Of a DNA stretch of 64,000 nt, positions 32,252 through 41,262 are shown piece by piece. The notes under the pieces were generated by a model. That model worked only from the letters and a program-made list of their open reading frames with translations, made no database searches and was not told the DNA's origin. A program made the translations under genes and the position numbers. Source of the stretch: Halorientalis marina. Lineage in GTDB: Archaea; Halobacteriota; Halobacteria; Halobacteriales; Haloarculaceae. The stretch spans positions 1-64,000 of the forward strand of contig NZ_CP095489.1 of NCBI RefSeq assembly GCF_023028345.1, in the 5' to 3' direction. Numbering within the stretch: position 1 is the first letter of the stretch; every line of letters begins with the position of its first letter.

Positions 32252-34837
32252 GTGCCATTTCCCCGCGCCAAATCGCCAGGCCAACTCTACGAAGAGGTTC
32301 GATCGTACGACCGGGTTATCACTCCGGATGGGCCGCTTGCAAGTGCTCTCAACCGCCACCTCGATCGTTCGCATCTCGGTCCGTTCGCGATCCCACCACG
32401 CCGACTTGCAGTTGGTCGACGCCAAGAGTCCGAGGACCGTCTCGCTTTCCTCGGTATGCTTGATCACGAGGACCTCTCCTGGAAGCGCTGTGCATACGCG
32501 GTTGGGAATATCCTCCAGTGTTGGGAACACCGAGGGTCACACGACGCTATCTTCGAGTACGACGGCTACGTCGACGATGCCACCGAACGAGCTGTGGAGC
32601 GAATCGCGAAACTCGAGACCGCCTCGATGAAGCTCACAAACGAGACCATCGATCCGAATTTCGACGTGGTCGTCGTCGAGCCGGCGATGCTCACCCAGCT
32701 CGAACGAGCGTATCTGCCTGCCGAGTACGACACGGTCGACCTCTTCGCTGATACCGAGTTCGAGCTCCCGCCGTTCCGTATACACGATTCGCCGACTGCG
32801 ATCGTCGAGACCGTCGTCGATTCCGTCGATGACGAGAACGCTGATAACGTCGGGATTGTTCTCGATCAGGAAAGCGAATACTCACCGATTATCGAGTCCG
32901 CGCTCGAAGCGGCCGATATCCCGTTTTTCGGCGGGCCGGGATTCACAGATCGCAGCGAACACCGGTTGTTCCTCCACCTCCTCCGGACCGCCCACCGGGG
33001 GACTGATACCCGAATAAGCGAGATCCGGTCGCTGTTGACGGTCTTCGATTGTGACGTCGTCGACGCTGACACAAACAAGCGACTGCACGAGCTTGACGAT
33101 GGAGATCTCAAGTGGCTGATCGACTTCTGCCACGATGTCCAAGAGTACACGTTCTCGGATGCCCTTTCAGTGTTTGAACGCCACGCCGGCGACACGCTGG
33201 ATGCCTTCCGGGAGGAACTGGAGACACTCACCATCGCGGACGAATCCATCACGGAAGCGCGCCTCGACGATTTGTCGTTCTATCTCCAGACCTACGAGGT
33301 GCCGGTCGATCGAGAGAACGAGGGTGTCTTGCTCGCCGATGCGAAATCAGCGTCGTACGTGGGTCGTGAGGTTGTCTTCTACCTAGGGCTTGACGACCGC
33401 TGGACCCACTCGGCCCCACGTCGTCCGTGGGTCGACCAGGACGCCCAGTTCACACGGAATCTTAAGAGCTTCCAGCTGCTGTTGCAGAGCGGCAGCCAGC
33501 AACACTATCTCGTCCAAGATGCGACCGGCGGATCACCCGTTACGCCGTGCCTGTACTTCGAAGAGCTTCTCGAACCGGAGTACGACCGCTTCTCCGATCT
33601 ACCTTCGACAAGTCATCAGATCGAAACCGCAGCACGAGCTGGTGACGGATTCGAGAACGAACCTGTCGGTGTGACTTCCGACCCGGTCGAGACGATCAGC
33701 AAGTCGAGTCTCAACACCTACGTGAACTCACCGCGAGACTACTACTTCAGCCGGATAGTCGACGGTCCGGAGAAGGCGTATCTCACCAAGGGCAACCTGC
33801 TCCACGACTTCGCGGAGTTCTACGTCAACCATCCGGACGAGATTGACGAAGAGACACTCTCGGAGGTCGTCGAACTTATGCTCGAGGACGTCCGTCCGCT
33901 GGTTCGCTCCGTCGACGAACGGACCCGGCGCACTGAATATCGTGCGAGCCTCGAAACGATTGTCTCATATCTTGACGCGAACCAGCCGACCGAGGGCGCG
34001 TTTCTGACGCCGTCCAGTGGGGGTGATAATGCCGTCGCTGCTCACTTCGGTCGGGATGTCGACTCTCCCGTGACTGAACGTCGGTTTACTGACGAAGAAC
34101 TGGGCATCAACGGAATGATCGACCTCGTTCAGTCGCAGCAAGAACTGCTCGACTACAAGAGTGGCAGCGAGAGCAGCGCCACCTCAATCGTCAAACACGC
34201 CGCGATTGACGAGCCGACAGACGAGCCTGACTTTCAGGCAGCACTCTATCTCACCTATTGGCGATCACAACGTCCGGGTGACCAACTCTCGTTCACCTTC
34301 TTCTACGTCACCGAACTCGTCGACGACGTGATCGCCGGCGACGCCGACATCGACGACGCGTTGACGACTGTAACATACTACCCTGAATCGCTCACCGAGC
34401 ACGTGCAACGTGAGGAGTTCTTCGAGTATCTCCGTGAGGAGGGGGCACAGAAGTGCCAAAAGATCCTCTCGAAGATCGACTATCAGACATACGCCGCGCT
34501 CTTCGATGCTGCGCCGCTTGTCGAGACGACTGACAGCGACGAACTCATCGACTCCGAGTTCGGAGAGACGATGATTGACCGGCTCGAAGCCGAGATTGGC
34601 GAGTACAAGTATGTGACAACAGGGAGCAAGCAGGTGATGCGAGCAATCGTCGACCGACAGAAGGGTGCATTCTTCAAGAGTGATCTCGATGCGTTCGAAT
34701 CGTTTGTCGACGAGCGACTGGCGGAACTCAACCGACGCCGCACTGGCGACGAGGCATTCCCAATCGAGGGGATCGCGGGTGAGCCGAACTACCGACGGGT
34801 TGACAACCGGGATCTCCTCCTGGAGGGTGAACAATGA
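32252..34837 (+). CDS. AddB-like protein with C-terminal PD-(D/E)xK nuclease
   Basis: 861 aa from GTG. The N-terminal half resembles an AddB/RecC-type helicase fold but has no GxGKT Walker A motif (TPDGPLASALNRHLD in its place), so it is probably not an ATPase. The C-terminal RecB-family nuclease has GNLLHDFAEFYV (about 513), INGMIDLV (about 619) and LLDYKSGSE (about 632). Forms a translationally coupled pair (ATGA overlap) with the UvrD-type helicase-nuclease, as in AddAB. Role: double-strand-end processing or foreign-DNA degradation. Confidence 0.7.
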   Translation: MPFPRAKSPGQLYEEVRSYDRVITPDGPLASALNRHLDRSHLGPFAIPPRRLAVGRRQESEDRLAFLGMLDHEDLSWKRCAYAVGNILQCWEHRGSHDAIFEYDGYVDDATERAVERIAKLETASMKLTNETIDPNFDVVVVEPAMLTQLERAYLPAEYDTVDLFADTEFELPPFRIHDSPTAIVETVVDSVDDENADNVGIVLDQESEYSPIIESALEAADIPFFGGPGFTDRSEHRLFLHLLRTAHRGTDTRISEIRSLLTVFDCDVVDADTNKRLHELDDGDLKWLIDFCHDVQEYTFSDALSVFERHAGDTLDAFREELETLTIADESITEARLDDLSFYLQTYEVPVDRENEGVLLADAKSASYVGREVVFYLGLDDRWTHSAPRRPWVDQDAQFTRNLKSFQLLLQSGSQQHYLVQDATGGSPVTPCLYFEELLEPEYDRFSDLPSTSHQIETAARAGDGFENEPVGVTSDPVETISKSSLNTYVNSPRDYYFSRIVDGPEKAYLTKGNLLHDFAEFYVNHPDEIDEETLSEVVELMLEDVRPLVRSVDERTRRTEYRASLETIVSYLDANQPTEGAFLTPSSGGDNAVAAHFGRDVDSPVTERRFTDEELGINGMIDLVQSQQELLDYKSGSESSATSIVKHAAIDEPTDEPDFQAALYLTYWRSQRPGDQLSFTFFYVTELVDDVIAGDADIDDALTTVTYYPESLTEHVQREEFFEYLREEGAQKCQKILSKIDYQTYAALFDAAPLVETTDSDELIDSEFGETMIDRLEAEIGEYKYVTTGSKQVMRAIVDRQKGAFFKSDLDAFESFVDERLAELNRRRTGDEAFPIEGIAGEPNYRRVDNRDLLLEGEQ

Positions 34838-37683
34838 GCGGCGTCGACCCGAACCGGGAGCAACGCGAACTCATAGAGGCGACTGATGGCCTCTATCTCG
34901 TCGACGCGGGTGCTGGCACCGGGAAGACGTTCACCGTTACCCGGCGATACGCAAACATTGTCGCCCAAGATGGCGTCGATCCCGAAGACGTGCTGTTGGT
35001 GACCTTTACGAACAACGCGGCCGAGGAGATGCGAGAGCGGATTGTCCGTCACAGCGAGTACGGGATGCGGGAACTCGCGAACGCGCCGATCCAAACGTTC
35101 CACTCGCTGTCACACGACTTGCTCGACGAATACGGACACGACGCACCGATGTCCCTCGGGATTGATGAGACGATCACTGGCTCGACACGGATTATCGAAG
35201 ACGAAATCATCGAACAGGCGCTGTTTCGTGAGTTCATCGGCCAGTTCATCGATAATCACCCAGAGTATGACGAGTTCTTCACGGCACTGTCGGAGACGTC
35301 GGAGCTACTCGATCTGATCAAGGAACTGTCCGCAAAAGGTGTGTTCCCCACTGCGGATGGCTGGTACCGGGACAGCGAGTCACACCTCGATGGGGACTTT
35401 GAGGCGTTCGAGACGCTGTTCACCGACCGGAATGAACCACGGAACGGCGGGAGCAAGCAATCGAAGCTTCGAAAGAAGCTCTATCAGTATGGTGAAGACA
35501 AGACGTATCTCCCGGAGGCGCCCGCAAAGTGGGACATCCGCGGCGATGGCAAGCAAGTCCCGGCGGATCTCGTCGAACGCGTCTTCGAGGAGGACCGAAC
35601 GGCTCTCAAGCGGTTCGTCCACGACGTGTATCACGCCTATCTTGAGTTCGCGCTTCGGCGGAACTACCTGAATTTCGGGTTCCTTCAGCTGTTCGCGTTC
35701 GTGCTTCTGTGTGAGGATCACGACCTCCGAGAGCAGCTGGGGTACGAGTACGTGATGGTCGACGAGTTCCAGGACTCCAGTGAGATCCAGTTCAAACTCA
35801 CGCTGCTGCTTGCCGGCACGAACAACATCTGCGTGGTCGGCGACTGGAAACAGAGCATCTACAGTTTCCAGTACGCGGACGTCGACAATATCCGCGAGTT
35901 CGACGATCGGCTCGAACGATTTACCGCGGAGCTGAATCGGGACGTAGATCGAGTCACGTTCCAGACGACGCCGGTTGATGACAAGCAGCTGACGCGGAAT
36001 TACCGGTCGACACAGTCCATCTTGGACTTCTCTACCCACGCGCTGACTGCCCGTGCGACAAAGAACGAATCTCTGGATGCGGAGGCTATCTCCGAGCAGG
36101 TTACACCACTGACTGCCGATACAGATCGAGATGATAGCTACATCGAGGCGCTCACGAGTGAGGACGAACACGAGGCCATTCTCGCAAAGATCGACGCAAT
36201 CGTCGACAACGATGATTACGCCGTCGAAGGCGACGACGGCACGTATCGCGCTCCGGAGTACGGCGACATCGCTGTGTTGACGCGAACCCGCGACTTCGGT
36301 CGGGATCTGCTCGATACGGCGAGTAAGTTCGGTCTGCCGATGGCCTACGAGGGTGGGATCGAGGTCTTCCGGACCGACGCCGCGAAGCTGGTGTTAGCGT
36401 GGTTGCGTATCCTCGAACGTGACGCTGAACGCGGGTGGGCACTCGTCCTCGAAGAGGCTGGCTACACGATTGACGAGACGAAGACGATCATCGAGCGTGA
36501 GGCATATCCCGAAGCTATGGTCGCATTCCGAGAGGATCTACGGGATTTGGAGACGTTCGGCGGCGTCGCCCGACGCGTGTTCGAACAGTACGGCCATTCC
36601 GGCCCGACCGCAGACGTCGTTCTCGACACTATTCAGTCGGTTCACGGGACGACGACGTTCACCCGTGGAGAGCTGATCCGATTCATCGAGGAGGCGATTG
36701 CTGATGGGAGTACACACGACGTCGACGCCGGGGCTGGGACGAACGCGGTGACTGTCCAAACGATCCACGCGACGAAAGGGCTCGAATACCCAATCGTCAT
36801 CCTCGCAAATATGAACGCGAACAAATTCCCGTCTTCCGGTGGCAGCGGAAGCGATATCGCCTACACCGACCCGATTGGCCTCCGTCAGCGGAAGGTGTAC
36901 TCAGAGGACGCACACGGCGTTCCACACGTCTACGACGACTGGAAGACTGACGTTCTTAATCGCTGCCTCCCCCAGAACTACGACGAGGAACGTCGGCTTC
37001 TCTATGTGGCTGTCACGCGTGCTGAGAGCCACCTCGTCTTGACTGGCGGTACTGACCCAAATTCGTTCCTCGATTCACTCCCCGTTGATGTCGAAGATAT
37101 CGACCCCGATCTATCTGCGTTCGACCCAGAACCCGGCGAGCATTCGACCTACACGGTCGATATTCCGGAGCCTGATGGACCGGCAAGCTACTCACCACAC
37201 ACCTTCATCGATGACGCAGTCTTCGAAGGGAATACCGGCGGCCGGGGAATGGAGTTCGGGTCAGACGTCCACGAGTTTGCGGAACGGTATGTTCTCGGTG
37301 AAGCAGTCGAAACTGGCGATAACCCTGACAAAGAGCACGTCAAGGCGTTACTCGACTCACTCGAGGGTGAGACGAGAGCCGAGATCGATGCGTTCCTTCC
37401 ACTTACCGTCGACGGCGAGAAGGTAACGATCGGCGGCATCATCGACTTGCTCCACGTGACATCTGACCGTGTTGAGATCATCGACTACAAAACCGATCTC
37501 ACAACGCACGCAGAAGGTGAATACCGGAAACAGCTCAGTATCTACTACCATGTCGTCGCCGACCAATATCCAGAGCGATCGGTCACTGCGTCTATTTTCT
37601 ACACCGATGATGGCACTCGGCACAATATTACCCCTCTCGATAAGGCGGCTCTTCGAGAGCTAGTGGTAACACATAGTGTTTAA
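34834..37683 (+). CDS. AddA-like UvrD/Rep helicase-nuclease
   Basis: 949 aa. Superfamily 1A motifs: Walker A DAGAGTGKTF (25-34), motif II VMVDEFQDSSE (about 308), motif IV/III region LTRNYRST (about 385), motif VI LYVAVTRAESHLVLTGG (about 723). The C-terminal RecB nuclease has GSDVHEFAERYV (809), GGIIDLL (866) and IIDYKTDL (882). Domain order is that of AddA. Cooperates with the AddB-like partner (4-bp overlap). Whether it repairs DNA or defends against phage cannot be told from sequence; the neighbour IIG enzyme favours defence. Confidence 0.88.
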   Translation: MSGVDPNREQRELIEATDGLYLVDAGAGTGKTFTVTRRYANIVAQDGVDPEDVLLVTFTNNAAEEMRERIVRHSEYGMRELANAPIQTFHSLSHDLLDEYGHDAPMSLGIDETITGSTRIIEDEIIEQALFREFIGQFIDNHPEYDEFFTALSETSELLDLIKELSAKGVFPTADGWYRDSESHLDGDFEAFETLFTDRNEPRNGGSKQSKLRKKLYQYGEDKTYLPEAPAKWDIRGDGKQVPADLVERVFEEDRTALKRFVHDVYHAYLEFALRRNYLNFGFLQLFAFVLLCEDHDLREQLGYEYVMVDEFQDSSEIQFKLTLLLAGTNNICVVGDWKQSIYSFQYADVDNIREFDDRLERFTAELNRDVDRVTFQTTPVDDKQLTRNYRSTQSILDFSTHALTARATKNESLDAEAISEQVTPLTADTDRDDSYIEALTSEDEHEAILAKIDAIVDNDDYAVEGDDGTYRAPEYGDIAVLTRTRDFGRDLLDTASKFGLPMAYEGGIEVFRTDAAKLVLAWLRILERDAERGWALVLEEAGYTIDETKTIIEREAYPEAMVAFREDLRDLETFGGVARRVFEQYGHSGPTADVVLDTIQSVHGTTTFTRGELIRFIEEAIADGSTHDVDAGAGTNAVTVQTIHATKGLEYPIVILANMNANKFPSSGGSGSDIAYTDPIGLRQRKVYSEDAHGVPHVYDDWKTDVLNRCLPQNYDEERRLLYVAVTRAESHLVLTGGTDPNSFLDSLPVDVEDIDPDLSAFDPEPGEHSTYTVDIPEPDGPASYSPHTFIDDAVFEGNTGGRGMEFGSDVHEFAERYVLGEAVETGDNPDKEHVKALLDSLEGETRAEIDAFLPLTVDGEKVTIGGIIDLLHVTSDRVEIIDYKTDLTTHAEGEYRKQLSIYYHVVADQYPERSVTASIFYTDDGTRHNITPLDKAALRELVVTHSV

Positions 37684-37719
37684 ATCATTGTCTCGTGGGT
37701 ACTGAGCACTAGAAACTCA

Positions 37720-38154
37720 ATGGTCGAAATTCCCAGCTCCCTTCGCTCTCTGTTCAGTGCTCCAATTAATGAGCAGGATGGGACGTACATAGTGGAGGTC
37801 CCTTCGAATGAAATCAACTATGAAGCGTTATCAGATGACGAAACATATCGCGTAGCTATTCTGGAATCTTCTGTCTCGACGGAGTCGTCAGTACAACAGG
37901 GGTCACAGAGAGCACCTTCTCGTGAGACTGCGAGCCATTCTTCCTCAGGACCTCCCGTAGAGGAAGGCGAAATACGTGATACGACTATCGAGACAGTCGG
38001 CGATCAGGGCGATGGTATCGCAAAAGTCGAACGTGGCTACGTCGTGATCGTTCCCGGCGCTCAACCCGGCGACGAGCCAACAGTCGAAATCGAACAAGTT
38101 AAGGAGAACGTCGCGTTTGCGAGCATCGTCGATAGCGATCAGCAATCACTCTAA
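37720..38154 (+). CDS. TRAM-domain protein, copy 1
   Basis: 144 aa. N terminus EIPSSLRSLFSAPINEQDGTYIVEVP, a Ser-rich linker, then a C-terminal TRAM domain (EIRDTTIETVGDQGDGIAKVERGYVVIVPGAQPGDEPTVEIEQVKENVAFA in order), a beta-barrel that binds RNA. The haloarchaeal family with this N terminus is widespread; TRAM proteins can act as RNA chaperones. A paralogue is at 41833-42246, so two copies lie 4 kb apart on either side of the nucleotidyltransferase and partition genes. Confidence 0.8.
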   Translation: MVEIPSSLRSLFSAPINEQDGTYIVEVPSNEINYEALSDDETYRVAILESSVSTESSVQQGSQRAPSRETASHSSSGPPVEEGEIRDTTIETVGDQGDGIAKVERGYVVIVPGAQPGDEPTVEIEQVKENVAFASIVDSDQQSL

Positions 38155-38278
38155 CCCATTGTCCCTTCTGTGGATCGGTCTTCTTCTCGGTAAACCATCG
38201 ATGTGAGAAGGCTCCGTTCGAGTTTGTCTGATGGAGGTGGTTCTGAAAGTCACGTCACGTTTTCTTCACGCGTTCGCG

Positions 38279-38584
38279 ATGGCACAACCTTCGAAGGCCG
38301 ATATTCAATCTATGACAAAGGAACCGATTGAGGTACTCGACGACTTGGCCGACCAGGTCGCCGATAAGTTCGAGGCGTATAGACAGCCGGACGAATTCAA
38401 GGATGTCTCGCTCGTGATCGAGAACAGCGACAAGGAGCGTCCGACGCTAATCGTCCACGTCGATAGGGAGGATGCGGAGGCTCTTGCGGACCGCATTGAT
38501 GAGTTCCTCCGCGAGCACGGTGCTCGTACTGAACGGGAACGACACTCAGCTACGGATGTCCGTGTGTTAGCGACGGTCGACTGA
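38279..38584 (+). CDS. hypothetical small protein
   Basis: 101 aa from MAQPSKADIQSMTKEPIEVL. Two helices around a beta segment (LVIENSDKERPTLIVHV) and a C-terminal helix with ADRIDEFLREHGARTERERH. The upstream start at 38231 is possible. No family recognised; acidic-basic pattern suggests DNA or RNA contact is unlikely. It follows the TRAM gene by 124 bp. Confidence 0.5.
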   Translation: MAQPSKADIQSMTKEPIEVLDDLADQVADKFEAYRQPDEFKDVSLVIENSDKERPTLIVHVDREDAEALADRIDEFLREHGARTERERHSATDVRVLATVD

Positions 38585-38668
38585 CACCGCCCCTCCAATT
38601 TTTTGACTGACTGCAAGCACCGCTGAAGGGCCTTATCTTCACTTCTGGTCAAGGGAGTCCCGACCGCT

Positions 38669-39364
38669 TCAGCTCAGCTGGTCAATCTGTGCGGACAGAT
38701 ACTCTTGGAGAGCGGTGACAGTTTCTTCTGAGACAGCTGAGGCCCCGAAGTCACTCCGAAATCCGTGCTTGAGTTCGTCGCTCTCCAAGATATCCAGTCC
38801 ACGCTCAAGTTGCTCCCGTAGGGCATTGTCGTCCCCTCGCCGCAGGTGAGGCGTGACAGCGTTGAGGTCGATCTCTTCAGCCACTGCCAGGACGTCCCGG
38901 AGGTCTGTTTCGCGGCCGCTGTGGAGCTTTGCCGCCACGAGGACGGCCCCATCGATCACTCTGGCCGTCGTCGTCACTATGCCCCCGCTCACCTCCTGTT
39001 GGTGGCTGTGGTCGTACAGGTAGTCGAACGACCACTGTGCCTCCGTCTGGCGACACCCGAGTCCGTTCACCAAGAGGTCGAAGCCGATCGGCTGTTGCGG
39101 CGTGAGCCGCTTCTCGTACTCGATGACTTCGGTGTCGTAGAACCACTCCTTGGCGTGGCTGTCCGTCTCCTCGAATCCCTGCTGTTCGAGGAACTCGACG
39201 AAGTCAGCCTTTGAGTCCGGCGCGACGACGATATCGAGGTCGGTGGAGAAGCGAGCATTGAACGCTGAGACAGCGTAGCCGCCGACGAGAACGTACTCGT
39301 GCCCCTCTTGGGTGAGTTCCTCGAGCAGTTCGATGAGTGCGTCGCTTCGGTTGGTGAAGCTCAT
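38669..39364 (-). CDS. AbiEii-like nucleotidyltransferase, copy 2
   Basis: 231 aa, the same length as copy 1 at 19463-20158. Signature YVLVGGYAVSAFNARFSTDLDIVV (GG ... T-D-x-D), followed by QQPIGFDLLVNGLGCRQTEAQWSFDYL and VLVAAKLHSGRETDLRDVL. Diverged from copy 1 but alignable throughout. Its ATG overlaps the upstream HTH gene by 4 bp. Candidate toxin of a type IV-like toxin-antitoxin module. Confidence 0.7.
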   Translation of the reverse strand: MSFTNRSDALIELLEELTQEGHEYVLVGGYAVSAFNARFSTDLDIVVAPDSKADFVEFLEQQGFEETDSHAKEWFYDTEVIEYEKRLTPQQPIGFDLLVNGLGCRQTEAQWSFDYLYDHSHQQEVSGGIVTTTARVIDGAVLVAAKLHSGRETDLRDVLAVAEEIDLNAVTPHLRRGDDNALREQLERGLDILESDELKHGFRSDFGASAVSEETVTALQEYLSAQIDQLS

Positions 39365-40035
39365 GGCTGTGCCCGTTCTGTCTCTCGATACGTGACGCCG
39401 AGGTCGAGATCCTCGTACATCCGGTCGAGCATCGCGAGCGCCGACTGGAACTGGGCGTAATTCTCGCGCATATACTCGATTGTCTCAGCTCTCGGGATCA
39501 CCGGGTACCCCCCGACGTCCTCGATATCGAGTGAGGGGCGTGGCTCGAGGACGACCTGTAGCGGTCCGTCCAGCTCGTCTCGGGGCTGTCGCTCAACTGC
39601 GGTCGGGAGGTCGAAGGACTCGAAAAACGCCTCCCATGCGTCGACGTCCTGCTCGCGGACAGCAAGGAACAGCGGATAGTCGTCTGGATTCCGACCGACC
39701 TGGTAGCCGCCCTGAGTCCACACGTAGACGGCGTCGATCCGCGTGAACGCGAACGGCCAGTCACTGAACTGCGGGATGACGTAGGCTTCCTCGATAGAGG
39801 GTGGACTGACGCCGGCGCTGGCAGCCACGAGCTCGCGTGCGGCGTCCCTCACGCGCTCGTCGACGACAGTGAGGCCGTCATCATAGGCAACGTAGCCTGC
39901 GTCTTCGAGACGGTTGACGGCCTGTCTCACCGTCTCGTACGGCGTGTGGAGGTGTTGGGCGACACGGCGAATAGAGTCACCACTCTCGATGGCGAGGATG
40001 GTCTGTGCCGCCGTGTCGTCGAGCACCTCATACAT
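39361..40035 (-). CDS. AbiEi-like winged-helix antitoxin, copy 2
   Basis: 224 aa. Winged helix SIRRVAQHLHTPYETVRQAVNRLEDAGYVAYD and a C-terminal domain with VIPQFSDWPFAFTRIDAVYVWTQGGYQVGRNPDDYPLF in order, closely parallel to copy 1 (same motif order and residue spacing). Likely antitoxin and regulator. Next to the partition locus, where toxin-antitoxin genes often stabilise plasmids. Confidence 0.65.
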   Translation of the reverse strand: MYEVLDDTAAQTILAIESGDSIRRVAQHLHTPYETVRQAVNRLEDAGYVAYDDGLTVVDERVRDAARELVAASAGVSPPSIEEAYVIPQFSDWPFAFTRIDAVYVWTQGGYQVGRNPDDYPLFLAVREQDVDAWEAFFESFDLPTAVERQPRDELDGPLQVVLEPRPSLDIEDVGGYPVIPRAETIEYMRENYAQFQSALAMLDRMYEDLDLGVTYRETERAQP

Positions 40036-40149
40036 CTGGTGGTTACCAATAATCCGGTAACAGTTAAAAGTCTTACTCGAATGGCCATGAAGCCACTATC
40101 TCTCTCCATACTCTCGAAGGTAGTCCTGATTCCCGCTGAAAACACGTGG

Positions 40150-40438
40150 AACGATTATAACGAATTCAACGAACAAAACGAACTGAACGAGAAAAACGAA
40201 TGTATTGAACGCATTCTGAGGAACGAACTGGCACCCTCTGCCCGATGAACAAAACGAAGGAAACGAACGTAACGAACAGAATGAATGAGTTGATGGCAAC
40301 GAGTGAGTTTGCTTCAACGAGTGGAACGAACAGTTGGTTTTAACACCGTAGTAATCCTCTCACCGAGTGAAACACCCTCACCGAACGCACCGAACTAAAC
40401 GAGAAAAACGAACGAAACGAACACAACGAGAGAAACGA
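40150..40438 (+). repeat. AACGA iteron array, 9-bp period (centromere candidate)
   Basis: AACGA recurs at 40150, 40159, 40168, 40177, 40186, 40195 (strict 9-bp steps), then 40222, then 40253, 40262, 40271, with degenerate copies and 40298, 40316, 40325 in the same 9-bp phase, then 40398, 40407, 40416, 40425, 40434. The array ends six bases before the parA ATG. It is best read as the plasmid centromere or a ParB-type binding region that also covers the parA promoter. Confidence 0.85.
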
Positions 40439-40443
40439 AGATA

Positions 40444-41262
40444 ATGACCGACACCAATACCGCACGAATCACGGTGGCGAATCAAAAGGGAGGCGCGGGG
40501 AAAACAACTGACGTCATTCATACTGGCGGCGCACTTTCCGCCCGAGGCCACGACGTCCTCCTGGTCGATATCGATTATCACGGCGGGCTCACCTGCTCAC
40601 TCGGCTACAACGATCTGTACTACGATACCGACCGTACGACACTGTTCGACGTTCTCGACTTCGACCAGATGGAGTCGGTGAACGATATCATCGTCGAGCA
40701 CGAGGAATTCGACATCCTTCCCGCCAGCGAGAAGCTCGCGAACAACAAGAACATCCAGACGCTGCTTGAGGCGCCGAAGAGTCGCGAGCGGTTGGAGATG
40801 ACTCTGGACGAGCTCGACAAGGACTACGACTACATCATCGTCGACACGCCGCCATCTCTGAACGTCCTCACCGACAACGCCCTGGTCGCGACCGGCAACG
40901 TAGTCATCCCCGTCATTCCCGAGAAGCTCAACGCCAACAGCCTCCAGATTTTCGCAAAGCAGCTGAGTTCCCTCGAACAGGCGTACGGAGACATCAATCG
41001 GCTCGCAATTGTCTGTAACCGCGTCGAGCAGAACGCTGAACACCGCGACACCATCGAGGAGATCAAGTCGGCGTACTCCCTCCCGGTGTTCGAGATCCCG
41101 AAGCGGACCGACCTCTCTCAGTCGATTGGCGAGGGTGTGTCCGTCTTCGGCTTCGGCAAGGAGAACCAGCGCGTCGAGGATGCACGCGACCTGTTCAACG
41201 AGATCGCCGACCTGTTCGACGAGACGTTTGAGAAGACTGCGCCTGAGGAGGTGGAAGCATGA
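40444..41262 (+). CDS. parA: ParA/Soj-type partition ATPase
   Basis: 272 aa. Deviant Walker A VANQKGGAGKTTD (about 12-24), Walker A' LLVDIDYHGG (switch I region), and Walker B DYIIVDTPPS (about 130-140). Standard single-domain ParA size, without an N-terminal HTH. It separates replicon copies by ATP-driven movement on the nucleoid. The start is right after the iterons, and the stop overlaps the next ATG (ATGA). One of the clearest plasmid markers in the window. Confidence 0.93.
   Translation: MTDTNTARITVANQKGGAGKTTDVIHTGGALSARGHDVLLVDIDYHGGLTCSLGYNDLYYDTDRTTLFDVLDFDQMESVNDIIVEHEEFDILPASEKLANNKNIQTLLEAPKSRERLEMTLDELDKDYDYIIVDTPPSLNVLTDNALVATGNVVIPVIPEKLNANSLQIFAKQLSSLEQAYGDINRLAIVCNRVEQNAEHRDTIEEIKSAYSLPVFEIPKRTDLSQSIGEGVSVFGFGKENQRVEDARDLFNEIADLFDETFEKTAPEEVEA

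Noticed and set aside
40150-40438. CRISPR array
   Set aside because: Units are 9 bp with a 5-bp core; no 25-40 bp repeats with unique spacers and no cas genes nearby.
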